A stretch of 64,000 nt of DNA, taken from assembly GCA_013396635.1 (NCBI GenBank), contig WBMW01000442.1:248001-312000 (forward strand), in the 5' to 3' direction. The position numbers and the translations under genes were made by a program. The DNA comes from Penelope pileata (lineage: Eukaryota; Chordata; Aves; Galliformes; Cracidae). The notes below the pieces were generated by a model that saw only the letters and a program-made list of their open reading frames with translations, was not told the origin of the DNA and ran no database searches. Below are positions 10,710 through 21,854 of this stretch, piece after piece; positions within the stretch are counted from its first letter, which is position 1; each line of letters begins with the position of its first letter.

Positions 10710-11957
10710 TTCTTGTCACAGTTTCTAACTTGTAAACTCCCAGGTCAGTGGGGAATCCTTAAAACAAGAAAAACGAAGTATTTTTCCCATGCTCTAGAGA
10801 ACATAGTAAAAATCATGGAGTCAGGTCTTCATTGTTCTTCTGTGCAGCACATCCCATTAAATTTTACAGTTTCTAATTTTGTATGATGGTATGTTTCATC
10901 CCAGAAAGCATCTACCTACAGATAACAACTTGTGTATTCAGCAGCTACAGAAATTCCAGGTTCTGTCCCAAGATACACATGGATTGGTGTCTGAAACACA
11001 GCTTAAGAAAACTAGCAATTGCACAACATGCAGCTTTTGGCCCTGTTGAAAGAGCGATAAATTTTCCCAGTCAGTAGTGGTTATGAATGTAAATGTACAA
11101 GGATGAACTATTTGTGGCTCATAAAACAGTAAATTTGTCCAAAAGAGATCTTCATTTCATCGTTCTAAAGAACTATAATTCAGAAGGCGTTCATGAGAAG
11201 GAAAATATGCAGCTAAAAGTCTGGCTAGCTGTAGAAATAAGGTATTTAAAACTCAGACAGGAACAAACATAGCACAAGCTGTATATAACCTCCCTCCTCA
11301 GAGAGATGCTCTGTACTCTGGACCATTCTTCAGGCAATCACCTCTTAGTTGTGGGTTGTGAATGATGATTGTAAAGGCAAAAGCCCAATTCTGCACCCTG
11401 TTGGGTGAGTATGAATTGGAAGCAACTCTGCCAAAGCCAAGAGGACTGCTCTGGTTGAAGGGAGAAGGAGGCCTCCAGAGAGGCCTTTCGACAGCGGGAG
11501 TAGTGATGGCTGGTGTTCTCCAAGTTGTGGTCAGCCTGGCTAGGTTTAAATGCTGCCGTCTGACTCATCTCATTTATCTACATTTACTGTGGTTGCCAGA
11601 GTGGTAGCTGATTACCTGCTGATATATGTGAACCCATAGCTCATTTCTGTTTTGAAATGCTACTTAACATTGGTGACATCATGTTTGCTGGGAGGAATGT
11701 TTGCTTCAGTGCAACATCTAGACAGCTGGCTGTACACAAAATGTAATTGTTGCATATCGATAGGTTATTAGCAGAGTTCCAATTGGGACATTTCTGCCTT
11801 ACAAAAACAGTCCTCCTACCCTCTATCTGCTGAAGTTATTTATTTTTTTTATTTATTTGGAATAATTGTCTCTATCTTTACCTTAGTGCAGTCACTGAGT
11901 AAATAATATTGATTAAATATGCATCAACATAACAGTTATGAAATCCCAGATTCTCAG
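10710..11957. other. Anonymous non-coding stretch
   Basis: No gene or repeat recognised. AT-rich throughout. Confidence 0.5.
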
Positions 11958-12020
11958 ATGTATAGATTATAAAGACAAAAGGGACCGTTGTTCATCAAGG
12001 CTGACCTCTTTACTGGAGGT
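11958..12020 (-). mobile_element. Ancient CR1-type 3' end fragment
   Basis: The string 'tatagattataaagacaaaa' followed by 'gggaccgttgttcatcaagg' and 'ctgacctcttta' matches the inverted 3' terminus of old CR1-group LINEs, whose form is roughly 'tagaatc...aagggacc...tcatctagtctgacctcct'. It is much more diverged than the other CR1 tails here. Orientation is minus because the tail sequence is at the low-coordinate side. Confidence 0.5.
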
Positions 12021-13284
12021 GGGCCCAAATTTAGACGCTGGATCAAGCATATCCAAAGTCTGGGGAAGCTCAGTTCGAAGTTCAGATCTGGATGCCGTCC
12101 TCATGGCTCAGTCCCATCTCTGTAAACACCAGACAGAAATACAAACAAGAAATTTTGAATACAGGGAAAGCTTGGATCCAGAACTGAGCCTTGTTCCAAG
12201 CTGTCCCAGCCACTATAAATAGGTTTCCAAAATCTCCACTTACAAAACTTCAGAAGTTGAATTATTTTAGTGAAGCTAATATGTCTGCACAAAATATTGT
12301 CCTCAGGGAGGTTCCAGTAGTGTGTGACAATGAGAATTTGATCCTCGGAATTCGGGTGAAAATCTGGAAAACCTCCATTACCTTTTGTGCTAGAGATTAA
12401 GATCTTGTTCGCTGTCTCTCTCTCCTGCTGTCTCTTTGTATCTCCTGATTTTAGTAAACAAGAAGGGAAGAAGAGAAAAGGAAGGAACTCATCATGGACT
12501 TTGAATGATGCAAACAGTTTAATTAGGAAATAATGCTAGATACTGTTTCCCTTCCTTTGCTGTTTTTCAAGCAGGATGTATCCTTAGGAAACAATAATAG
12601 AACTGGGGATTACAAAGCCTTTGTATGCATTGCAGCCAAGTGGCCACACAGGAAAGTGATATACGGACAGGCGCTTGTGTAACGTGAGCAGAAGTTATTC
12701 AACATTCCTTGAGGAAGCATAGGACTAACTCTTGGTATCAAGACAAATATTCCTGTCAAGCTTAAAGGGAAGATAATGCTGGACACCGTTTTGCATTGTC
12801 TCTCTTTGTGAAGCTTGCTGATTTTGTTTGCTTGAGCCTGGCTTCAAAATAATAGCATGAACTAAAAATAACTATACATTTGGGCCTTGAAATGTCTCTG
12901 TGACATAAGGTCAAACAATAATGGTCATTTCCTACTCTTTTAACCTTTGTAGCAAGCAGAAGGAAAAATGTTCAAAAGGGGCATTGCTATGGAGGTCAAC
13001 CTGAAACATTTGACCCTGAACTGTTTTGATTCTTAAGTTCTATATCCAGGAGAAGGTATGTGGAAGTCTGTGAGACGCTAGCTTTCAATTTCTGTATCCT
13101 GATTTTCTCTTTCTACTTACTATTTATAACTGTCACGATGTTTCACTGCATAACAGCGCTATTTGCAAATGCTTGTGCAATTAAAGCCTAAATGAACTCT
13201 ATGAGCCAGATCCTAAAAACCAGAGCACATGGTACAGAAAGCCCTCATCGGTCTCAATAGTTTTGGGCTGTAAATTGTTGATAA
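12021..13284. other. Anonymous non-coding stretch
   Basis: The CpG-bearing segment at 12030-12110 (ctcagttcgaagttcagatc) vaguely recalls an old dispersed repeat, but I cannot assign it. No gene is supported. Confidence 0.45.
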
Positions 13285-13289
13285 CAAAG

Positions 13290-13390
13290 CTGGGAGTCAG
13301 AACTCCTGTGGTCTCGTCCATCTTCCTGCTAGTGTGCTGTATGAAGGTTAGAAGGGTGCACGTCACTTCTGAATCTGTTTGTCTTAGTGG
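13290..13390 (+). mobile_element. Ancient MIR-like SINE remnant (tRNA-derived head)
   Basis: The head 'ctgggagtcagaactcctgt' is followed by a degenerate 'ggtctcgtccatcttcctgc'. Later comes 'tgcacgtcacttctgaatct', matching the MIR order: head with B-box-like region, then 'gggcaagtcacttaacctct', then the CORE. It is the clearest head region among the MIR-like copies in this window. Confidence 0.55.
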
Positions 13391-13726
13391 CTGCTAAGCT
13401 ACTGAAATTGTGTGGGATTTTTTTTAAAATGCACGCTTCTACGTCCCTCTAAGTTTTACACTGTCTTCTATAGAAACAATGAGCCTTGGGGATCATTCCG
13501 TTCTTCTCCTTTGGAGATAGGTACCAGATACAATTTTTGCACATTGGAAATTATTTGCCAAAGAATGCTCTGATTATACTCTCATCAGTTTAGTCAATGT
13601 TCAATATTTCTTGCATTTTCAAATGTGATTCCTGTTCTCCCTCAGTGAAGTACTTCTATTTTACTGCTCATGAAAGTAGAAAAGGTGAATTTTAAGGATG
13701 ATATTAAACGATATACCTAAAATGTC
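13391..13726. other. Anonymous non-coding stretch
   Basis: Nothing recognised. Confidence 0.5.
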
Positions 13727-13822
13727 TAGTGGGAGGTGTCCTTGCCCATGGCAGGGGGGTTGGAACAAGATGATCTCTAAGGTCCCTTCCAACCTGAACC
13801 ATTCTATGATTCTATGTTATTT
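13727..13822 (+). mobile_element. CR1 LINE 3' end (3' UTR only)
   Basis: It carries 'cttgcccatggcagggggg', 'ttggaacaagatgatctcta', 'aaggtcccttccaacctga' and a tail 'attctatgattctatg'. This is a very short 5'-truncated copy with no coding sequence, and the intact tail suggests it is younger than the copy at 17.8 kb. Confidence 0.93.
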
Positions 13823-16180
13823 TTTTCCTCTCTGCACAGACCTCTTTTGAAATGAAAACTGTTACCTGCTGGTGCTTTTGTTATTTCAACCTCTCTTCTT
13901 TTTAGCCTTTGAGTCCTGAATTTTTTCGTACTCTCAACAGTTGCATAATTGTTACTCTGTTATCAGATGCTTAACTCACAAGTCTACCTGCAGCAACTGT
14001 CTTTGAGTTCTTCAGAGTCTCTACCTTCAACCTAGTCTTTTACTTTTGAGACCCTGCATGACTTGGAGGTACTCTTCCCTCTTGGCTTATCATAAAAGTG
14101 ATTCTTCCCACTCACAATCTTTTGTGTTTTTGTACTGCTTCATCTGGAATGCAAATACCCACCAGGAGCTCAAATCTTCCTTTGAATTTCCTAGTATCAC
14201 ACAGAGGGGGTTCAGAATTTATTTTCAACTTGACCACCTTACATTTTTCATAGAAAATGCAGTGAAATCCACAAAAAACTTTACTTTTATTTGGAAATTT
14301 AGAAACCAAAGGATTAATTTTTCTTCTAGGTCAAGATGAGAAACAAACAAATCCTTGAGGTTTGGGAGTTTTGTTTCTTGTCCAAACCAGCATTTTTCTG
14401 CCTAGACTTCTACCTCTTTGGGACATGTTTTGTTAACATGTCAACACATAGGCAGTTCATGTCAAAAGAATGTCCTTGAGTGCTGCAGCATTTCTGCTGA
14501 CCGTTCTGCTCACCTTCTCAGTCACTGCACAACCAGGATATGAATCGCTGCACGCTAAAGCACTTTAGGTTACTTTGCATACACAAGGAACCATAGAATA
14601 CCAGAGTCTTCTGTTTCCTGTAATCTGCATTGAAAAGTGCATTTGCAACAGGCTGGTGGGATTTAAGTGATTTGTTAAATACAAACCCTGATACCAAGTT
14701 CAGCAAATGTTGTATAAGAAGCAGACTGTCAGTGCTGGGAGCATGAAAAGGGAACGCAGCTCTGAAGCTGTCAGCAGCACAGGGTGAGAGCAGCGGAGCT
14801 GTTCCTTGGCTCACCTTCCAAAGAGAGAACCGCCACCTCAAGGCCAGTGTTGTGGGAAGGAAGCACTGGAAGAAGCAGCCCCATCAAACGGCACCGTAAA
14901 GAAGGGGCTCTTGCAGGTGCAAGCTTTTCTCTTTCTGACTTTATATGGGGCACTGTGATCTTGTTTTGGCTTGGGGCTCCAAAGGTTCAAAAGTTAGCTC
15001 TGTACAGGGCTCTCAGTGATAAAATCAACTGCAAACAATGTGCCCTGCATACCATTTAATGCAGAATATTTGTTTAGGATGAGGTTGTTTACTGGTTGCA
15101 TCTTTAGTATCTAAAGAGAGAGCAAAAATTGATTTGCTTTGACAGAGCACCAAATACTTTGTTAAGGTATAAACACAAATTGTCATCCCTACAGAGAGTT
15201 GTAGCCTGGAAGAAGTAGTTGCTTGGAACCAGATCTACTCAAGTTTGAGGTAGGCTTGTGATCTGAAGCACAAATAATCAATGATATCATCGCCTTGGTT
15301 TCTTACTCATCTGGGAAAAAAAAAAGTTCTGATACAGTTGTAAGAGCAGAAACTGAGTTCATTTCAAATGGTTGCTGTTACATTATGACAAGTTCAGGCT
15401 CACGGGGGCAACTAATGGCACTTCACATACTTCTAAATTTATCTTTGTATGAATGGCAGTTTTGTAATATTTACATTGTGATGGCAAGTTTTTTATTCTA
15501 CTACCATTGAATAATTTGATTCTTATGTTAAGATCAGGACAGTTTTCCTACTTTTGATTTCCTTTCTATTGTTTCCAAGCAGAATAGGTATTAAATGTAG
15601 TGGTAAGAGGAAGATGTACACCTTTAATGCTGAGTTGATAATACCAGGTGCACATTTTGTTTCCAAAAATTAAATTTGTTGTAAAAACTGTAGGAAAATT
15701 CTGTGAAATATGAACTTGAAATCTGAATTTCTGTGTTAGAAATGGGATTTTGTGCAAAGATACAAAGCTTCAACCAGGCCTATTCAAAATATTTCACTGT
15801 TTTGCATAAGGCTGTATAATTCAAAAAGTTGGATATAACTTATAAAATCTCAGACCTAGTACTGTCACTACTCTGATTCACTTTTTAAGCCAGTACCAGG
15901 CTGAAGTCTCAAGGCCCAGTTGCTCTACACACTTGCACAAATCTACGCAAGTGAACCACAAATTTAGTCAGGAAGATTTACCCTCTTAGAGCAGAGCAAT
16001 TCTTCAGATTACTGTGATTATTTTTTTTTCCCATGTTTAATGGGAATTAGGTGAGCTAGTTCCAATATTTCTGTGTTACTCTGCGGTGTGCAGGATAGTT
16101 TTCCTTTCAGTCGAATTGTATTATAAAATGCCCAAGACATTCAGATACAGAGGCCCCAGTTACTTTCAACTCAGACTTGT
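13823..16180. other. Anonymous non-coding stretch
   Basis: A GC-richer interval at 14740-14900 has overlapping open frames on both strands that I take to be chance. An A-run of about 9 lies at 15317. No gene or repeat assigned. Confidence 0.45.
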
Positions 16181-16184
16181 TGCC

Positions 16185-16300
16185 CTAACTTGAAAGAGTT
16201 TAACATCTGCTCCTGTTTCTCCTATCTGTGAAATGAGGAGAGTTCCCACTCTTCTGTAGTTTTGGGTTTTGGGGATCTGCAAGTGAAAAATTCCATTCAA
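16185..16300 (+). mobile_element. Weak MIR-like remnant
   Basis: The string 'gtttctcctatctgtgaaat' followed by 'gaggagagttcccact' matches the MIR 'cagtttcctcatctgtaaaatgggg' hallmark with several changes. The flanks are too diverged to align by eye. Confidence 0.35.
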
Positions 16301-17784
16301 ATAATTAGCGTAGTGTGAATGAATGATTTTAGTATGGAATATTATTTTTCTTTTTTTTTTAAAGAATAAAATAAAATAAAAGCACTGCTTATTTAAAGAC
16401 ATGTTGAGGCAGTTGTTTGGGTTGTGAAAGAAAGTGCTGCCTTCAAAGCTGGATTAATGGCCCTTGGGGCTACACAAGGAAGATGGTGGAGAGGCGACAG
16501 GGGGTATGTGCCAAGACTGAGGAAAAATATACATTAAGAGTGTGCTGAAAATGCCTACATTTGTGTTTTCGTTCATTTTGCCAAGATTCTTTCCTGATTT
16601 AATGAGCATATTTGACTCGTGCTGACTTGAATCATCCGTGAGCAGAAGCCATCACGTTATTTTCACCACTTCTAAGCCATGGATTTTTAGTATAGAGAGA
16701 GTATGAGTTGCTTGTTGTTTTGGAATGGTGCTCCTTGGGAAAATGAGCACATTTAGCAGGTTTTGCTCATGACAAAGTTTTTCACTGGTTACTTTTTCTT
16801 TGGGAATGAGGACAGATCACAGGTACTCCAAGGCCATCTGTTGATTTCACCCTATTGCTACCTGTTCTCTCTGTAAACCAAATCCTATGAATTATATATT
16901 TGACAGTGCCCTCAACATCTCTTGAATCCAATAAAAGCTGAGGATACGTAATACCAGTCAAAAGATCCTTAGCATGTTGCAGTATCAATGCCTCTGGGTA
17001 TATTGGATCATCGATTTAATTTCTTTGTGAACTGCCAGTTAAACGTCATCATTGCAATTTTTCCTCAAATTTTGTATTTAATAACATGTATCTCATCTTC
17101 TTATGTCCCTGTGAAGCAGTAACGCGGAAGAGTATTCAAGATCAATCTTGTGCTTAATGAAAACGATCTGGGAATATTCATTTGCCAAATCATTTTCAAA
17201 TATTTCAAAACAAAACCAAACAAAAACTCCCACCAGTGAAACATTTGACTGAGTTTATCCCTGGGGAGAAGATGAGAAACAAACAACACGTGACAGATGT
17301 TAATCACATTGTGTAATAGATTACTGGAAGGCTCTCAGGCACTGCAGCGGAGGGCAAAGTATTCCGTACAGAATTGGGTGACTTTGATCTGAGGATCATT
17401 TAGGGTTATGCCATGAAAAAAAAAATCAACAAACCCCAGACAAACCTTGCTCTACGACAAAGATAAAAATGACTAAAACCTGAACAATGAACTTTATGAA
17501 CTGGTATCTCAGTAGATACTATGGCAGATGCTCTGAACATGCAAAACCTGAGTAGCAAGGGTTATAAGCACATTATGTACAAGCATGATTATGTACAAGA
17601 GTTAAAAGCAAGCTGATGATTAGCAAATTCCACAATAATGTATTGTATGTTCATTCATTATTATTTATTGCATACAGCAAACAATAGATTTATCACTAAT
17701 TCATTAACTTTTCATTGCCATTTCCAATTAGAACATAATTTCAACTGTGGTCAATCTCCCAGTGTCCCATGTAAGATCTCAGTA
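16301..17784. other. Anonymous non-coding stretch
   Basis: T- and A-rich runs near 16350-16380. No gene or repeat recognised. Confidence 0.5.
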
Positions 17785-18345
17785 ACAGAATCTGAGTCCC
17801 AGAAGTACGTCAGCAGGAAGGGACCTCTGGTCATGTAATCCCACTCCTTGCTCAGAGCAGGGCCAGTTAGAGCAAGTTGCCCCGATGCTTGCCAAGTTCT
17901 GAAACTTTTCAGGGGTGAGCGGGTCAGCAGCCTTTCTGGGCTGGGGCACCTGCTCCAGTATCTGACCATCCTTCTGGGAAAAAGAATTTTCTTTTATCTT
18001 CTTTATTCTCTGCAACATCCCTTTAAGTACCTGTAGACAACAATATGATCCCCCCTTGGCTTTCTCTTCTTAAGGCTATAGAAGCCCAAGTCTCCCAATC
18101 TCTCCTTGTACCTTATACTCCAGCTCTGCAATCACCTTGACGGCCTTTTGCTGGACTTGCTCCAGAATGTCAATGTCTACCTTCTACTGGGGAGCCCCAA
18201 ACTTAACACTGTACTCCAGCTACAGTATCACAAATGCCAAACAAAGCAAGAATCACTTCCCTGGACCTGCTGGTTATCCTCTTGCTAATAACACAGCCTA
18301 GAATACAGTTAGCCTTCTTTGTGGCAAGGCCCATGTTCAACTTTT
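17785..18345 (-). mobile_element. Old CR1 LINE, reverse orientation, ORF2 C-terminus and 3' UTR
   Basis: Read on the minus strand, the high-coordinate end encodes ATKKANCILGCVISKR and SRSREVILALF, the same part of CR1 ORF2 that is present in the copy at 2.3 kb. After that the frame degenerates: stop codons appear where the sequence corresponding to 'agtccagcaaaaggccgtca' should be open. The low-coordinate end holds the 3' UTR, including the complement of 'gaaggatggtcagatactgg' and, on the plus strand, 'ggaagggacctctggtcatg'. It lacks a clean tandem-octamer tail and is more diverged than the 2.0-kb copy. This points to an older subfamily or insertion. Confidence 0.88.
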
Positions 18346-18875
18346 TTTTCAAAGTCAAGAGTTCTGTCGAGTTCAGGGTTAAAAAGAAAGCACAGAGGCC
18401 TGGGCTTTTATCAAATTTTGTTTGGAGCCCAGTCACTTGTTGGTTGATCCTTTTGCTAAAAGACACTGACTTTTTCAGTTTCTGCCCATAGAACAAATTT
18501 TTCTGTGCTCTCATTTTTGCTCTAATATGAAGCACTTTCAGTGAGGGAATTATGAAGCCTAAAGAAAAACTGGGTCTGAGAGATGAATTATATATGCCAT
18601 CTGCCAAAGTTGTCTGCATGATACTCTGGAGCACATTGATTGGAATTCTATTTATAAATCACTTGTAACTGTTTTAATGTAAGCGCCATTGTCCTCTGAG
18701 GTATACACCCCATTCAATTGATGGACAATTCCCAAAACAATGGTATTCTAATGAACTACTGATTAGGCTACTATTTTCTGCAAACCAATACTATTTCAGA
18801 TACTTTGTATCCTTAAGATATGAGGCTCTTTCTTTGGGAATTTCATAATTTCATATCAATTGATTATGAATATTA
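18346..18875. other. Anonymous non-coding stretch
   Basis: No gene or repeat recognised. Confidence 0.5.
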
Positions 18876-18877
18876 CT

Positions 18878-18935
18878 CTTTTTTTTTTTTTTTTTTTCCC
18901 CCCCCTTGTTAAAACNTTTTTTTTTTTTCCCCTCC
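18878..18935. repeat. T/C homopolymer tracts with an ambiguous base
   Basis: A T-run of about 20 (18878-18897) is followed by C-run, then an N at 18916 and another T-run. Base calls here are unreliable, and the open frame read through it is not trustworthy. Confidence 0.9.
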
Positions 18936-19973
18936 CCTGTGATTATGGCTGCCGAAGTACTCTTGAACTTGAGATTCATTTGTGGTCAGAGTTACGTGCC
19001 GGGAAGCTCTTGCCTTGTTCTTTGCCAGTGCTGCAGTGGGAGGGAGATAGATGGCAGTGCACAGCGAAATTAAGAAACATAATTTCTCACTGCTTTCATT
19101 TGATCTGCTTCCTTTCTCACATCTCTGTGTGTGGGTCGAGGGGGAGGGGAAACAGGGTGAGGAGGGGAGGACAAGGGTGGGAGTTTCCTTCATGCTTCAG
19201 CAGTGGTGCTGAATGTGAAGGAAACAATAGTTGGTCTGATTCCAGGCATTCACTTGGGCAAAGGCTGTTTGAGGACTGAGCACAGGTCTCTCTTTCTCTC
19301 AGGTACCACTGCCAAAGGCTGGGTTACCTGTTGTACATGTGGGAATAGACAGAAAAATAGTATGCAGCTGGGGCCCTGCCCTAAATTTCATCCTCTGAAT
19401 TTTTAAGAAATAGATTATTTTCCCTCCAGACCAAGTGCTCATTTTCAAAGTAAGGCTTAACACTCAGCTGTCAAGATGACGCTTTTGCTTCTGAAAAGAT
19501 AGTTTTCATTTGGTCTAGGGGTACTGAGTGTACACGTTGCTTTCATGTGCTCAAGGGTGATGTGGGAAAAAAGACTGCATTTTGTCACAGGAAGCGCTCT
19601 GTACCAGTGAAAGGAAGTAAGTCAGCTTGCTGGTAGCTGTGCCACAAACCGACCAAGTACCGTGCTGCTTTTTCTCTTCGTGGTGGTGACTAAGAGACCT
19701 GAATTAAAGAGAGTGCTGCGGAAAAATGGTAGAGAAAGCATCCACTGAGCAATATATGCAGAAACAACCAATGGTCCTTCACCAGAAAATAATTACTGCC
19801 TGCCTCTGCCTGACTGAAGGCAAATTTCTTGATTGTCTCCTCTCTCTTTTCCCATGTTTTTTTCTTACAAAGATGAACTTGATTCCTGAACGCGGGTTGT
19901 GATTTACATGGAGCAGAATCACGCACTAATGTTTTATACCACCTCAAAATAGTTCAAAGTCATTGCAGTTTAT
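18936..19973. other. Anonymous non-coding stretch
   Basis: G/C-skewed strings near 19135-19190 (gggggaggggaaacagggtg). No recognisable gene or repeat. Confidence 0.5.
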
Positions 19974-20543
19974 GTAGGTTACTCTGAAAGTAATGTCTCC
20001 TAGTTATTTTCGTGGAAACTACAACAGTTACAAAAAGCCCATTAACACTATTTGATAGAGGCAATTCTCAGCTACAGAACGCTATATTTCAACATAGGCA
20101 CAACCATTAACTAATTTGCATGGGTGAGCCAACGGAGATGTTCTTCGTTTTGCAGTGTGACAGCTGTGCATGGCTGTCTGGAACGTGGCTTGCCTTTCTT
20201 GTTGCTGTCACACTGCTAAACTGCACCACCCACCACCTCACTGTGCTCACATCCACTGTTCGATCTCCAGAAACATTCAGCAAGTGCTGATGAATGTTAA
20301 TGAGTGCCATTTTTTTCTGCATGGAGGAATTCCATTTCACACCTTTGCTTCATTCACGCTCCCATGTCAGACACCGTTCTGTGAGAGTGCCCCTCTGCTG
20401 CCATCTGTCGCACAGCAACACAACGGAACAGAATACTGGGGGGAAGGTCCAACCTCTGCTGCTCTACCACCAGCATCTGCCTCTGCCATTCTGGGTCGAC
20501 ATCATAAAATAGGAGGTGTTACTTTTGGAGCAGCCCTTGTATA
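19974..20543 (-). mobile_element. Mariner-type DNA transposon remnant (Mariner1_GG/Galluhop-like), internally deleted
   Basis: The two ends form imperfect terminal inverted repeats. The left side reads 'aggttactctgaaagtaatg' then 'tctcc'; the reverse complement of the right side reads 'agggctgctccaaaagtaac' then 'acctcc'. TA dinucleotides, the mariner target, lie next to both ends. Between them the minus strand encodes only the N-terminal helix-turn-helix part of a transposase, after which sequence resembling the 3' end follows directly. The catalytic DD(E/D) region is therefore missing. At about 570 bp it is less than half the usual 1.2-1.3 kb, so it is a non-autonomous fossil. Family assignment rests on the ends and the peptide motifs, compared from memory. 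Confidence 0.85.
20107..20340 (-). pseudogene. Mariner transposase N-terminal fragment
   Basis: The 77-codon frame contains KMALINIHQHLLNV and GDRTVDVSTVRWWVVQFSS, the second helix-turn-helix of mariner transposases that binds the terminal repeat. After FSS the peptide no longer fits the family, while the DNA still does: a sequence corresponding to 'ccatgcacagctgtcac' is present but out of frame. A one-base loss near the FSS codons would explain this. The frame then runs out near 20107 and the whole DDE/D catalytic domain is absent, so the product cannot transpose. Confidence 0.8.
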
Positions 20544-21207
20544 TTATGCCTTATCTACTGAGGGAAAACATTTATGGCGAAAGGGCTTTTAAAAGTGCTA
20601 GGAGGAGATGGTATATGATTTACTATGGCTTAGATATAAGCACAATGGTTTAGATGTTGTCAAATCTTACTTGGACTACTCAGGCAGTCGCACCTGCAAC
20701 ATGGGCTCAGGTGGCTGGTAATGAGCTTCTTTTCAGCATTCCAGGAGTATCTTCCGTCTGATAAGAGTAATATAAAATTAGTCGTCTCCTAACGTACTTT
20801 GCTACCTTTGGCTCTGGCTGGCATTGTGATTTACTGAAAACGAGAGCAAAATTCTACCTGAACTTTATCTGAACTCTGACTGCTTTCATTTGGGTTAAGT
20901 TCAAAGGCAAGTCAGACGCATGTTATTTAGATCTTGATTGTTTGCTCTAGACACAGCCCAGAAATAAGGGATGGAAAAGAGCTTCCTTGCGTTAGCAGGT
21001 GGCCGGCGAGGAGAGGCACTGCCGCTTAGAGGGACTGTGTTTGCAGAGACGGCCTTTCACTGCTCACGGCCCTTCGGCTTCCTTGTATTGGTTCAGCTTT
21101 CAGACCAGCTTTGCCCTCTGCGAAAGCATCATTTGGGAGCTTTGGAGGAACAGATCCTGTGCCATGTGAGCTTTAAAGATGACAATTCTGATTTAGTCTA
21201 ACGCAGG
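20544..21207. other. Anonymous stretch, GC rising toward 21 kb
   Basis: The 20970-21200 part has several CpGs (e.g. gtggccggcgaggagaggca) and a 76-codon plus-strand frame without recognisable motifs. It may be the shoulder of the CpG-dense patch at 21.65 kb. Confidence 0.4.
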
Positions 21208-21263
21208 AAGCCCAAAGGTGTCAGGGTAGGGAAGAAAGCCCAAAGGTGTCAGGGTAGGGAAGA
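21208..21263. repeat. Perfect 28-bp tandem duplication
   Basis: The unit beginning aagcccaaaggtgtcagggt occurs twice head-to-tail without a mismatch (21208-21235, 21236-21263), then breaks off. Perfect identity implies a recent duplication or an assembly duplication. Confidence 0.92.
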
Positions 21264-21650
21264 AAGCGGTTTTTGTTCTTCCCTCCCAGCTTCTACCCAT
21301 ACTGTGACTCTGAATGAGGATGAGTAATCCTGCCCTGTATTTTTAGTGTTGTTAGAGGGCCTTTCTTTTTCTTTCTCCCTCTCCTCTCTACTTTTTGTTA
21401 TTAATAGAGTATGTGTGTTTGAGGAGGAAAAGGAGGCGGGAGAAGGGATGTGGGCAGGAGCGTGTGTGATACAAGAAGCTCGCTCTAAGATAGCTATCTC
21501 TTTGGGAGGGGCTTGCAAAGAAAAGAAAAAATGAAAAGTGATGTATTTGTTTTTCTTGGGGATTGTTGTATTATTTGAGATGTAATGTTTTGGCTCCATT
21601 CGGGCAGGATAGTTTGTGTCTGTGTACAAGTACAGAGCAAGACCAGGAGA

Positions 21651-21720
21651 GCGCGTTGCGCAGCGGCGCAGGGACTGCTCCAGCCGCGCTGCCCGCTCGC
21701 TCCTTCCTGCACGAGGCCGC
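21651..21720. promoter_or_regulatory. Small CpG-dense patch, possible promoter or first-exon remnant
   Basis: About 12 CpG dinucleotides fall within about 70 bp (e.g. gcgcgttgcgcagcggcgca), against a background of roughly one CpG per 100 bp or fewer. The patch lies between a pyrimidine/purine-rich zone (21350-21470) and AT-rich DNA. In warm-blooded vertebrates such patches usually survive only where unmethylated, typically at promoters. It is shorter than the standard 200-bp CpG-island threshold. No TATA box, initiator or adjoining coding exon can be fixed. A 201-codon minus-strand frame (21249-21854) runs through it but shows no known domain. Confidence 0.35.
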
Positions 21721-21854
21721 GGATTCTTCAGCTCATGCATCACTCCTGGCTTAGACAGACATCCCCTTAGACAGCGGGCTGCATAATGCGATGCTGTTTG
21801 GCTGTGGAGGCTCTGGGGCCTAGCTGTCAGCTGGCTTGTGCTATAATGGGACAA

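Noticed and set aside
21249..21854. The longest open frame of the window (201 codons, minus strand) as a gene
   Set aside because: The peptide has no recognisable domain, is dominated by low-complexity Ser/Arg/Glu/Lys stretches from purine-rich DNA, and crosses the CpG patch and the edge of a tandem duplication.
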